In this document: positions 22,083 through 33,310 of the stretch, in pieces | Position numbering within the stretch: the stretch's first letter is position 1 | Layout: each line of letters opens with the position of its first letter | Assembly (NCBI GenBank): GCA_030762175.1 | Contig: CM060846.1 | Span: forward strand, 237,706,512-237,770,511 | Length of the DNA stretch: 64,000 nucleotides | Reading direction: 5' to 3' | From: Metallyticus violacea | Lineage: Eukaryota; Arthropoda; Insecta; Mantodea; Metallyticidae | Notes under the pieces: generated by a model | Told to the model about the DNA's origin: nothing | Databases searched by the model: none | Seen by the model: the letters and a program-made list of their open reading frames with translations, nothing else | Program-made: the position numbers and the translations under genes

Positions 22083-23591
22083 AAATTGGCCTTAAAAATT
22101 GCAATACATATCCATTACTCTTGGTGTGTGCAACTGGTAAAAACAAATTGAAGATGATACATAATTATGGGATCAGGTTTTGGAAGGGAAAAATTATTAT
22201 CCATGACTTCATCATTTGGCATGGGGTATTAAAACTTCTTACATCAAGGCAAAAGAGTAAGACAATATTAAAATACATTTAGTGTAATAATAATTTAAAT
22301 TTTGTAAAATATTATAAGGTCAAATTAAAATTATTTTAAGAATATGTTTGAAAAACTTGTTGAACAAGACGGCTGCTAGGTGTTACTCTTTTTTTTTAAT
22401 AAAAAATGTGGGACATAAATTGGGAAGAGGTAATTGGAGTGATAGATTAAAACTCTGTCAATAATAATTGATTTGATTGACTGACCAAATTTATAATTAA
22501 AAATCATTTGTAAAAAAGTAATGAAATGGTCTCTCATAATAAGTGAATATTTAACTAGGTTCCAAAGAAATTAATGTCCAAGAAAGGGGCTGAAGTAACT
22601 ATAAAATCGGGCTGGCATAAGAAAAACTACAAACAAATTTATATTAAATGCACATCCATGAAAGGTGGAACACAATGGTGGGAATCTATAAATTGGGGAA
22701 AGACAAATTGTTAAAAGTAACAAATTAGCCAATGCCTTTTCCCCTTACGCTTAAATGATGGCCTTGTTCCATTTATATTGAATTTAAGAAAGTATAAATT
22801 ACATAAAACTTCAACTGCAGAGAAATTTAGAGCCAAAAAAATTTAAGTAATGTGAACTCACCAATAAATTTATACTGTGAAAGAGAATTATATAGTGAAG
22901 AAGAAAAGAAAATCCTGTCTCAAAGGGAAAGAGAGTTCAAACATTGTCCTCGTCCACCTAGTCCCACAAAGTGCCAGCTCCCAATCCCCAACTTGAATCC
23001 AGAAGGAGTGATGTCACTCCTAGAAGAACCTATGTGCAGAGAGAGACATGAATTATGTGTATGCTGATGTATTTGGACACATGGAAAAAGGGCACATGAG
23101 AATTAGGTGAAAACCAACATGCTGACATGCCAGTTGCCAGGCTTCTGCAGATTTCTAGTTAAATGATGTAACTAATGGATGACATGACAGCAGTTAAACT
23201 GCTTAATATGCATGCAAAATGGTAAAAATATTTGTCAAAATGTAATCCTAAAACTATATTCACCATGCTGCAGTGTTGGTTTTAACATACAATATGTCCA
23301 AGTCAGCCATTAGCCATGGATCAAAACTTCTGGCAGACAGATCATATCCCCACCATTATTGATACCATGCTCAAGCAAGTTATTCTGTCATGAAGTATGT
23401 GCTCTGCTTGCCATGTGTTAACAACTTGACTTAATGTACAAGTGATTTTGTTATTGTGCATGAATGAAATATAGTATATTAAAAATGTCATCCCACAATT
23501 TAACATAACATACAATTTAAATATTAATTCAATTTGGAATTGAACACAGTGAAATACTCATTAATAATCTCTTCTGAGTTGGATATGTAGA

Positions 23592-23670
23592 ACACTCTTT
23601 ATGGTTTCATTTATGTGAAATTTACTCAGAATATATGTTTTGTGGAACTTTTGTCCACATCATCAGCTGT
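23592..23670 (-). ncRNA. Hammerhead-like core (copy c)
   Basis: On the minus strand this reads CTGATGA (complement of 23660-23666), one unpaired T, a 5-bp stem GTGGA/TCCAC around a 7-base loop (23642-23658), then AAAAC where the hammerhead consensus is GAAAC. The same single extra T after the first box is seen in copies a and b, arguing for one family. The cleavage triplet is not clearly kept (TTC in place of GTC). About 55 flanking bases are shared with 16275-16331. The G-to-A change at the invariant position probably makes it inactive. Confidence 0.45.
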
Positions 23671-24516
23671 TAAACAACTGTTGGATCATTTATAGAAGCT
23701 GGGTAGGTAGGTATCTGGGTTGACTCTGGTGGTCTAGTGATAAAGTTAAATAAAGTGCTCAGAAGAAATTAGAACAGATAATATTTGCACATGACATTTA
23801 TGTGAAAATAGAATTTGATAGGGCAGTGTGTAATCAGTTTGCAGTGGTTGGCTGAATGTGTGTTCTAGTTCCAAATAGAGATATTGTAAGAAAAGTTGTT
23901 TTTAGATTCAGGGAAACATGATCAATAAATGAAAATGATATGTTATAATAGAAGAAAATCTTAATGTCTTTGGAGAAATGTAGAGTGCTCTCCAAAAAAT
24001 CTATGAATCATGTATTGCCGGAAATTAGTATTGCAAAAACCCAGTCCATAGTGCTATAGATTGCTAATGTTGAAACTTTACAGAGTGGTTGTAGTTTAGG
24101 AATTAATACTGCTTAATGACATATATAATGAGAATTTCTGTAATTATGTGTTGCAAATAATTGCTGACCTGCAGTTATTACTTTCCTCTTATGAGACTTA
24201 GTTTAATTTGTATGGTTTCCAAAACTATAAGCACTGGAGCCTAGAAAATCAATGATTAATTCATGAAGTTCAAATTGCAAGGAAAATAATGGTCCATGTT
24301 TTTTAATATACTTTAAATACAGAGAGGTATTGCATGCAAATATTTGCACAGTTTTTTAAACATTTATCCAATAATGAGACGCAGAATGGACGTTTTTAAC
24401 AGATTCTGCCACAGCCCACATTGGCTATGACTCTTTGAAGGCCCTAAGATGAGTTTTGTTTGTAGAATAATTTCTAGAGTATCTTGGTCCTCATATTCCC
24501 CAGAGTTTACTATGTA

Positions 24517-25439
24517 TGATGTGCATTCAAGTTATAACACTTCCGATTTTTTTTTTCTCAGGACTGGAAACAGATAGAAACATGCGGTTTGTTTTAAAAT
24601 ACGTGGGCACCCTTTGTCAATGCGTGACAGAGATGGCAGCACTGTATGGCACACAGAACTGTAGCAGCAGCGAGGAGAGTGGGGACTGTTTATGGTACTT
24701 TAAAATGGAGACATTTTCATTACAAGAACAGCATGTAATCATTGGTTTTCTCCATTTGCGTGGTTTGACACTGATTGAAATTCATTGCCAGTTGAGTGAG
24801 ACATGTGGTGATGGTGTCATGGATGTCTAATGTGCATTTATGGGTGCGACAGTTCAAGGAAGGCAGATCATCATATGACAACAAACTCGGTCTTGCACAA
24901 GCCGGTCTGACGACATGATCGAGCGAGGGGAGAAAGTTGTTTTGGAGGATCGCCGAATGAGTGTGGAACACATCGTCTCCAAAGTTGGCATTTCTGTGGG
25001 ATCTGTGTACACAATCCTGCATGAAGACTTGAAAATGTGAAAAATGTCTTCCAGGTGGGTGCCATGAATGCTGACGGACGACCACAAGGCTGTGCGCATA
25101 GCATGTTGCCAGGCAATATTGATGCATGATGATGGCATGAATGGGACGTTCTTTTCATCAATTGTGACCATGGATGAGACCTGGATGCTGTTTTTCAATC
25201 CTGAACAAAGCGCCAGTCTGCTCAATGGGAGCACTCATATTCATTCATATTTTCCAGTGGTCAAAACAGGCTCCTACAGAAGCGTTCGTGGCAGCAATGG
25301 AATCATGGCATTGATGTTATGAAAAATGTGTACAGCTGCAGGGAGATAATGTCGAGAAGTAACACAAGTTTCATATTTTTCATGTGATTAATTAGTGAGA
25401 AAAAAAAAGTCGGAGATGTTATAACCTGAATGCACCTCA
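24517..25439 (+). mobile_element. Mariner element, internally deleted, both TIRs
   Basis: Terminal inverted repeats of about 40 bp (24517-24557 and 25399-25439) share GTGCATTCA.GTTATAACA and a T-rich block, and are flanked by TA dinucleotides (24515-24516 and 25440-25441), the mariner target. The 923-bp length is shorter than an intact mariner of about 1.3 kb. The internal transposase relic starts at an ATG at 24705 with EQHVIIGFLHLRGLTLIEIH, the helix-turn-helix region. A catalytic block, IVTMDETWMLFFNPE (Asp codon 25173-25175), follows, and much of the rest is missing or out of frame. It is non-autonomous today. Confidence 0.88.
24705..25320 (+). pseudogene. Mariner transposase relic
   Basis: The N-terminal helix-turn-helix portion begins METFSLQEQHVIIGF and is continued in another frame by WVRQFKEGRSSYD (about 24840-24880), the linker typical of mariner. 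The catalytic segment with VTMDETWMLFF carries the first or second Asp of the D,D34D triad; I cannot say which without alignment. Frameshifts separate the pieces and the C-terminal catalytic region is not recognisable. Confidence 0.75.
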
Positions 25440-26104
25440 TACAACTATTATTTGTGGAGGACTCTGAAAAATAAGAGTCCATTGAAATAGTCTTTAACAC
25501 TATGAATGAACTGAAAGACAGTATAAGAACAGAAAATTGAAGTGTTCTGGAAACAGAAATTTGTTTGGTGCTGAATTTTTATAGATATCAGTAGTGCCTA
25601 AATGCAGATGAATACAACTTTGAACATCTGCTTATGCAGGTTGTACATGTTATAAAAGAAATAAGATTGTGTACATGCTTAAATTAATCAAAATTGTAGA
25701 AGCATTTAATATATAGAAGATTATGGACTGATAAAACGATCAAATTGGTTGAATGGCAAATGGCCAGCTGGGACACATGGTAATAGCTGTACTACATTAA
25801 TTCTCTGAAGTTGGGACAACTGCAAAAATTAGTAGTTTTAACGTGTGTGTAAATGCCATCTTTAAAGGAGCATCAGAATATGATGCAAAACAGTTGTTTG
25901 CATAATGGTTGGTCTGTGTGCCCATTGGTAACATTACAAAAGTTTAGCTGTTTTAATCCATCTATCATTAATTATGACAGCTGAGGTGTCTTAGATACAA
26001 TATTGTTGTCATGTTATTGTCAAGGAAGAGATAATCGGCGTTTTTAAGTTTGTTATGCAACATACAATCATATTGCACTCGGATGAAAAAACAAATTTTA
26101 AATA

Positions 26105-26511
26105 GCTGTATATTATCGGTGCTTCCTTATGAAGCTAAGACATGGTCAATGACTTGAAGACAATGGAGAATGATGAGAGGTGTGCCAAAGAAAGATGGAA
26201 TGGAAGATATTGGGTATCAGACTATAGGACAGAGTAAGGAACATTGAAATGCAAAGGAAGATAAGAATATACGATACATGAACATTGTAAGACATCTTAA
26301 ATGGAAATGGATTGGACATGGCATGGGGCTAGACCCAATTCACTGGGGCATGCAAAAGGACTACATGGGATCTAATAGGTGCATGACAAGTATGAAGGCA
26401 GGAAAGAAGGTGGTTCAAAGATTTTTTGAAGAACTGTGGTAGGCAATGATCAACAAAGGCAAAAGAAATAGAAGACTGGAAACACTATCAAGTCATCACT
26501 GCAGTCTACAA
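26105..26511 (+). pseudogene. LINE ORF C-terminal fragment
   Basis: A decayed LINE C-terminus encodes LSVLPYEAKTWSMT, then HLKWKWIGHGMGLDP and KAGKKVVQRFFEELW, then HYQVITAVY. These match the tail of craniate/arthropod LINE polyproteins (VLPVLLYGAETW, LKWKWIGHVAR, GRPKTRW). The hAT element at 26512 has inserted within its last codons. It belongs to the same general type as the fragment at 56021-56627. Confidence 0.7.
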
Positions 26512-26629
26512 TAGGGGCTCTCAACCTTTTTAAGACTGTGAGCACCACCCACTGCAATACTAAGTATGTGAGTACCATAAAATTGAAGTGTTTAATAAAT
26601 AGATTAATTAATTTTTAAAACACACACCA

Positions 26630-27865
26630 AGTGAATGAGATCCTTGAGTTTGAATGTTGCTCAGAATTTCAATGATATGCAAAGAATAGTTGTTTGTAGC
26701 TACACGTAAACAGTCTTGGAGATGTGGATCAGTTAATTGTAAAAGTTTTGTTCTTGCCATATTTCATAAGTGAGAACAATTTCTCATAGAGGTAGATCAT
26801 TTCAAACATAGCCAAACATGTGAGAGAAAGACACTGAAGTATTTGGAATCATTGGTATCTTCTGCTCCCCAAAAGAGACTATGATTTTATCCTTTTCAAA
26901 GTAATATTTAAGCACTAAGGAGGACTGGAGATCTGTCAATAGCAGCCATATTATTCTCTTGAATAACCTTAATTTTTTTGATTAAGTCCACATTGAATTG
27001 AAAGAATTACATTACAGACCACTGGGTCAACGACTGAGAATGGGAATGCTGGTTCCTGAAACATTGTTCGAACTTAGGAAAATATAGTAATTGAAGTGTC
27101 TAAATAAGTTACCCATAGTATATCATTTTAAATATAATGACTTCGCTATAAACAACTTCAAAAATTATACATATAAATTACATACTTTGTTAAATAACTG
27201 TTCATTTTCTTCCAAAATATGAAAATGCTTATGAAAAGACCTTGAATTGCTTGCTGGACAATTTTAGGACAATCAGATTGGATTCAGCCAAGTTTCAAGA
27301 GAATGTATGTGCAAGTTCTGGGAAATGTTGCATTTCATTACTTGCTGTGAAAGTAATTTTTTAAATTTTAACTGAAATGAAAATGTAATATCTTTAACTT
27401 CACAAATTGTAAATTGTAATTAATCTGTCATCTAACACACTATTATGCTTCACTTACTTTTAAATACGGTGTCATCAGTCATCAAGTTGGTTGAAGATGG
27501 AGAGGATTTCTCTTCGAAACCGGTCCCACCATATTTAAAAGTAAGTGAAGCATAAGAGTGTGTTAGATTAGAGATTAATTATAATATATATTTAACAAGC
27601 CTCACTGTGTGAGTTCCAACAGAATTTTTTAAAAAAATGTCTTATTTTTCGAAAATTCTTAAATGAATTCACAAATTGTGTTTTGTTCACACAAAAGTTG
27701 TCTATTAAGATTTTTCAGATACTGAAAGTGGTCTACTATAAAAGCAATATTAATCTTGAAATAGTCCTTAAATAATTCTGCGAAGTTTTCAGTAATGCCA
27801 TTTGAAGAAAGGTATACTTTGATTTCTTTGAATACTTTCCAGACCCTTTCTATATAATTACACAC
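26630..27865 (-). pseudogene. hAT transposase relic 2 (C-terminal half)
   Basis: This is read on the minus strand in two blocks. The upstream block (27865-27659) has YFKINIAFIVDHFQYLKNLN, matching the LAYLVDIFxxLNxLN helix of ZBED/GTF2IRD2-like hAT transposases. The downstream block (about 27060-26630) has LYEKLFSLMKYGKNK and LTDPHLQDCLRVATNNYS, the C-terminal dimerisation region. A hairpin insertion (27430-27568) lies between them. Stops and frame changes are frequent, so it is dead. Its position next to the left terminal repeat supports the 26512-33935 element call. Confidence 0.75.
27430..27568 (+). ncRNA. Hairpin element with hammerhead-like core (copy b)
   Basis: Two 42-base arms (27430-27471 and 27527-27568) are inverted copies with two mismatches. 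Between them the + strand carries TTGAAGA (27491-27497; consensus CTGANGA with C changed to T), one unpaired T, a 6-bp stem GGAGAG/CTCTTC (27499-27515), GAAA (27516-27519), ACC/GGT as a minimal stem III, and GGTC ending at 27525. Proximal stem I pairs GTTGG with CCACC except one mismatch, then an internal loop leads into the long outer helix. The plan is the same as copy a. The mutated first base would be expected to weaken or abolish cleavage. No protein is encoded. Confidence 0.5.
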
Positions 27866-28479
27866 ACTATCCTTTCCTATCTACCCATCAGTAAGTTACA
27901 AATCTGTGCAAATTAAGCAGTTACTATACCAATATGGAATTAATATTACATATTATTAACATATTTTGACCAATATTACATATTATATCTTAATATTGTA
28001 TAAAGTTACATATTTGGGGATTAATTTTCATTTTACTTCTCTCTAGTAAGATATTATAGTGCAACAAACAAGCTTATAATAAGTTTGAAGTTTTCTTGGA
28101 AAACCAAGAAGCTTGTAATGAGGGCTTCTTTATTTTATCTTAACAGGTAATTGCATTTTTCTCTATTTCCTTCTCTTTCTTAAAGGCATTCTTCCTGCTT
28201 AGAAGGAATACGCATGGTCAGATGAAAGTTCACTGGCATCTGACTATTGTTTTCTTAAAGGGCTTTCCTCTCAAGAATCTTAATCCTTTGAATAAGAGAT
28301 ATGTCATTAACAAGTTTTGTCCTTTATTTTCCCCCTGCCAATTAATTTTATTTGACATGTCAGCCTTTTCTCCTGCTTCAGAAGGTATGGTACGTATTAA
28401 GTTTAAGTTAATTTTTTTCTGGAAATATAGGTGATATCAATTATGTAGTGTTGTTGCTTGGGAATCTAAAATCTGAGTG

Positions 28480-29760
28480 ATGATGGATGATGTATTTGCT
28501 ATGGATAAAAGCAGCGATGTGTACAATTTGCAATTGAAAAATTGGATGTCCGATGAAGTCATAGATCAACGTATACTAGGTGCTTCATACATTAAAAGCA
28601 AGTAATTCTTGCTCAAATGGAACATTCTTCCATTGGAAAAAAATGAATTATTCTAAGATATATGTTGTACTATTGCAGCTGCAAACATTGTGTGGAAAAA
28701 GATCCAGGTTACTGAATTTTTGCTGTTTCCCTGATATACATTGCAGTTGATGAAAAAAAATTATCTGAACATATGTTACCAAGAGAAACTGCAAGAGGTG
28801 TGTGCCTACTTTGGAAGTTCTCACATATAGATGCCCATGCATGTGACAGATATGATTGAACACTGCGTGGCTCATCTAACCATTGGAAAACTTAGTCCTG
28901 AAGAACCCTCTAGGTTGTTCTGATCTCTTCTAAAGTACCCAAACATACCAATTATAAAACTGTAACATGATTTGTAAATGCTGTCTTAATGTTGTGCTAT
29001 GACCCGAGGTTGTTTAAGAGTAAAAAGTACGAATATTGTATTCAGTTACTGCAGCGTACATACTGAAAGTGGCTTCTACATTGAAGATGGAGAATCCTAA
29101 TGTGATTCATTTCACATATGCAGCTTATGGACTACAATGTGTTGTCAAGATAGTGCAAGATAATTTTCCTGAAATCATTAAGGTGGTATCAGCAACAAAG
29201 TTAAAGGTGCAGTATTACAAGAATCAATAATTCACCACCACTTACCCCCTGAACCAATTCTAATGCAATGAAATTTTTGACTGGGGTCTGTGAATTTCTA
29301 CAATGATAATTTTCATGATGTAAAATTTCGTGTTATTCAACTCCAAAAGAATGTTCGTTATCGATCTGTAGGTTGCAAAATTCATTTGACCAAATGAAAC
29401 CAGAAAGTTCCATTGCATACATTAGGAGCAATTTCTGTTTTACTGCTGATAGTATCAAGAATTGAGAGCCTAGAACTTTCTCCACAAGAGTTGATGGATA
29501 CTGTCAAAGATGTAAAGATAAATCTTTCAGCAATATAAAGAGATATTGGGCAGCAGGTATTGAACAAATTGCATGCATTTATGGGAACAAATCCATGATA
29601 TTTCTTTCATTGCAGAGTGTAAAATTCTCAGCAGAGAAAATAAAGATCCTCCTTTTGATGTCATTCCAGGAAAATCCACTTCTTGAAATTTGCTCTAGCA
29701 ACATCCTACAATGTTAAGAGGTTCTTTTCAGCATTTAAATGGGCATTAACATACCATGAA
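28480..29760 (+). pseudogene. hAT transposase relic 3 (CGGBP1-like type)
   Basis: This is a second hAT transposase relic on the + strand inside the larger hAT. Recognisable blocks are HCVAHLTIGKL (about 28860-28900), NVIHFTYAAYGLQCVVKIVQ (about 29098-29157, cf. MIHVTCLAHGLHRVAEE of CGGBP1-like hAT proteins), a degraded PLPPEPIL.TRWGTW block (about 29235-29275) and a C-terminal FALATSYNVKRFFSAFK (about 29686-29736, cf. TSVDVERSFSxYK). Many stops and frameshifts separate them. An open stretch at 29036-29230 is the best preserved piece. It is not a host gene. Confidence 0.75.
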
Positions 29761-29984
29761 GTTGTTTGCTTTAATGACGGTTGGAATCGTTGGTTGATGA
29801 CCTGGGTTCGACGACCCCAAATTGGAGACCAAACTTTGAAGGAGTTAGGCGGTGAAGCAATCTTGTATTTGGGGTTGCCCCTCGCTGGAAGTTTAAGAAA
29901 TGGTTTCATATGTTAGCAGCTTCTAGCGATGGAGTCCCCCGACACGGTGGATGATTGCTGGTTGTCGACCTTACAGCTGTTTCA

Positions 29985-31150
29985 GGTCACCAACTCTTCC
30001 TTGGAGAGCCTTTTTCTAGGTCTTCTGCTAGAGTTTTGTGATTTTTTATTAGTGTTTAACGCCCGTTTTTACTACCTAGGCACCACAGGCGGTGACACTG
30101 ATGATATATGAGATGAAATATATTGGGAAAGGATTCTTTTAAGGAAGGAAACGTTCCAGGCCTAAGTTTAGGGTACCTCCCCGGCATTTGCCATTTATAA
30201 GGACTGAGGAAAACCTGGAATAAACCCCGGTCAGGGAGGACGGTCCTGACGGGATTCGAACTCTAGACCTTCCGCTGACGAGTCCGCGTCTAGAGTTTTG
30301 TGACAACGGCTCAACGGGACGGAAACAACGACATATATCACGTAGCTTAATGATAAAATTTATTGGTCAGATGTGTTTGTTTTGGCGCTCTCTTATCTCG
30401 TCTCGGTCAGCCGGGCGAAGCGAACTTGAGGACCATGTGAGTTTTTAATGCTCGCGAAAGGGCGCGAAGTTCTGAGTAGATGTTGCTTGTCTACTTTAAT
30501 TCGTCGCGAAAATATACGGCGAATATCTCTAGCCTGAATAACTTATAACTTCCCTTCAATGCTTAACGTATAAACTTATTCTAACTCGTGAAGATCAATA
30601 CGAATACCTCTAGCCTATATAAATGATAACTTCTCTATGCTTAATGTATAAGCGTATAACAGCAAGCGTAAGCCTTACTTTTTGTCACGGAATTAGGTCT
30701 TCTTCCCCGAACTGCCTGACGTCGCTGCACTGAAAAACTGAATTGAACTGTGCTGAATCTGAAACTGCTTACTGAACCGAATTGAATGCGTCTGTGAGGA
30801 GATTAGTTCAACACAAACCTGACGCTGTTGCTAAAAACCCACGAGATATTTTGTACCCTTTTTCTATCAGCCTTTCTCATAGGCTGGCTTGATGTCATTA
30901 CTGTAACATTTTATTTGCCAGATTTTGTTTACTTTTACTACGAGCTTTGCTACAAGTTTTCAGTATGACTTCGAATGAACTGCGGTCATTAGGGTCATTG
31001 AATTCTAACTGCACTCTGTGCTCATTTCACACACTAACTTGAGTTGTTTCACCGTCTGGGGGAAACAAGCCCCTTTGCTTACATACCAGAGAACATTAAA
31101 GCCCATTATCTAATTTTGCGAGCGCGTTCATCTGTTGCCCGAGCAAGAGA
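29985..31150 (-). mobile_element. Possible solo LTR with leader
   Basis: This stretch is richer in CpG and GC than its surroundings and has no coding content. On the minus strand it runs through promoter-like AT motifs, two imperfect copies of an AATAYCTCTAGCCT-type block about 75 bases apart, and ends near TTGGTGACCTGAAAC, which resembles a BEL/Pao-like primer-binding region. No second LTR or polyprotein was found. A SINE (30042-30289) interrupts it. The LTR reading is a guess from composition and layout. Confidence 0.3.
30042..30289 (-). mobile_element. SINE-1 copy 2 with 14-bp TSD
   Basis: A minus-strand SINE-1 copy is flanked by exact 14-bp duplications CTAGAGTTTTGTGA (30028-30041 and 30290-30303). 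It lacks the first 25 or so bases of the tRNA head (box A missing) but keeps a box B-like GAGTTCGAATCCC and the 3' end GTAAAAACGGGCGTTAAACA. Confidence 0.92.
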
Positions 31151-31929
31151 AGAGAGACATGCCCGACATTGCTAAGAACATTTTAATATGCAATTGCACA
31201 GTTTACTTAATATATTATATACATTTTGATCAGCTCTAAACACTGTTCAATCGTGGCTCTATATATAATAAATGTGTGATAAAATGCCTTCAATTAAATA
31301 ACACCAAACAACTGTAAATAATGTATACATTTAATAATTTATGCTGTGCATATTAATTGACTTCTAATTAGTGAGGTACCATAAATGGTTTCAACCAGCA
31401 ACCTGAATATCTGAAATAGCACCTGTTACTTCACTGCACATCAAACTAACTTAAGAAAAATAATTTCACTTAACATAATGTAGCCATGCTGTTATTTCTT
31501 TATATTTTATATGCTTCATCGCACCTAACCAAAATTTTTATTTTCAGTATTATGTATTTTTTTCTGATATTACATATTTTAACACTTATTTTGCCTGTTT
31601 TATTACATAAATATATACACATTTCACACATATAAATCTGGGTCATATCAATAACTTTTTGAGACACAGATACAGACAATTTGGTTCAAAGCTTGTGTTT
31701 TGGCATTGCTATACAAAAAAAACATTTCTGTTCATACTTAAGCTGTAATTTCAGCTGGTCATATTTTACATATTCTTTCATCTGATACTGTGGGATACTC
31801 CTCAGCAAACATACTATATGTATATTATAATGTCTTTGACAGTTTGGTTTTCTGAACCCCAATCAGCATGGCACAACACAGATCACTCCTGTATTGTAGT
31901 CATTATTTACTACTCTTTCCCATTTAGAC

Positions 31930-32070
31930 TTTGTAGCCTAAGTTTCCAGCCATTCACTTAAAGAACAGAGGGAAAAACCCTGAAAAGCCTCAGGAAACTA
32001 ACTTTTGAAAATTGAAATCAAACCTGGGTCTGGCATATGGGAGGCACAAAAGGTACTGTTAGACTAAGGT
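31930..32070 (-). repeat. Possible SINE fragment
   Basis: On the minus strand there is a box B-like AGGTTTGATTTCAATT after a head-like region, followed by TTTCCTGAGGCTTTTCAGGG. This recalls the head and body of tRNA-derived SINEs, but no second copy is in the window. Confidence 0.3.
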
Positions 32071-32079
32071 AATGGTATA

Positions 32080-33310
32080 TTTATATAGAGCTTATACTTT
32101 GAACCTATAATGAAATATGGTACTGAAATAATGGTCAATACCACCATTGCAAACATAGGAAAACTGGAAACTACTCAAAATAATGCTCTAAGACTAATAA
32201 TCGGAACAGTGAAATGATCACTAACTTTGGCACTAAAACTTAATACACATAACTTGCCCATAAATCTAGAAATCAAACAAGATGCTGCAATTTTTTGTAT
32301 TAAATTAAAGAATTCTATGAACTTAGCATTAGTAAAGCAAATCACAGATCTGTCAATCCTTAAAACCAAATACCTCAAATGAAAAATAGCCAAGATTCTC
32401 TGCAAAAGCTACAAATCCCAAATAGAACCAATCAGCAAAAATATTAAGCCCATTAAATTACCAGTCATACAACATAATTGTGACATTAATAAATGAAGTC
32501 GGTAAACAAGAAACTCCTCCAGAATGGCTCAAACAAATGACACTAGCAGCATTAGCAGAAAGATCCACCAGATGAATGGTTAAGAACCTGGATAGATGAT
32601 GACTCATTAATGCCTAATGGAAGAGTATGCACCGGAGTGTTTTTAACATTATTTTCTCATATTGCAGTTGGTATAAACAAGACAATTTTGCTGAAGAGAT
32701 CAAAGGCACGTATACTGCGCTACAACAAATGGTTTAAGATCATAAGCATTTAACAAGGCGTTAATCCTCTCAGACTCTACATCAGCACTAGAGAAAATAG
32801 CATCCAAAAATGCCTCTTCTCAATGTCAGCAAAATATTCATAAAATTAAATAAAATCATCCATTTTCTTGAGCATCCTCACATATTGGTTTAATTGGCAA
32901 TGAAATAACAGCTCCCCTGGCCATAAAAGGAACAAACATCCAACCCACCAATACATTGATGAACTTACATCTAACTGAGAATTTCATGAAAAAAGAAACC
33001 AAAGAACAATTCCTCAAAGACAATTTGCAAACAAATAATAAAAACATGGAAAAACATAAGGTTCTGGCACAATAATAAAAAATACTTAGAAAAGAATCAA
33101 CAATAAACTTTTGACTAAATACTGGCCACAACTGCCTTGCAGCCCATCTGCATAAGATAGAATCCACCAAAGTAAACACTATGTAATATGCAATCAACCA
33201 GACATAATTATGAACAAGTACAATCTTCTGGAATGTGAAAAACTGTGTAATAACATAGATAAAGTGTGTATTTGGATGCCAGAAGACAAATTGACTGATT
33301 GACTGAATTG
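32080..33310 (+). pseudogene. LINE ORF2 fragment with RNase H (family B)
   Basis: This is a decayed LINE 3' half. It reads PIMKYGTEIMVNTTIANIGK and ALRLIIGTVK (post-reverse-transcriptase block, about 32105-32215), PEWLKQMTLAALAE (about 32510-32560), a degraded RNase H region, HIGLIGNEITAPLAIKGT (about 32880-32933) and LNTGHNCLAAHLHKI (about 33115-33165). The order matches RNase H-bearing arthropod LINEs. A related copy lies on the minus strand at 37060-38134. Stops are common. Confidence 0.75.

Noticed and set aside
22852..23067. Charged open frame (LYCERELYSEEEKKIL start) in intron 3
   Set aside because: It looks more protein-like than most and may be transposon-derived, but I cannot match it to a family and see no splice sites, so no call is made.
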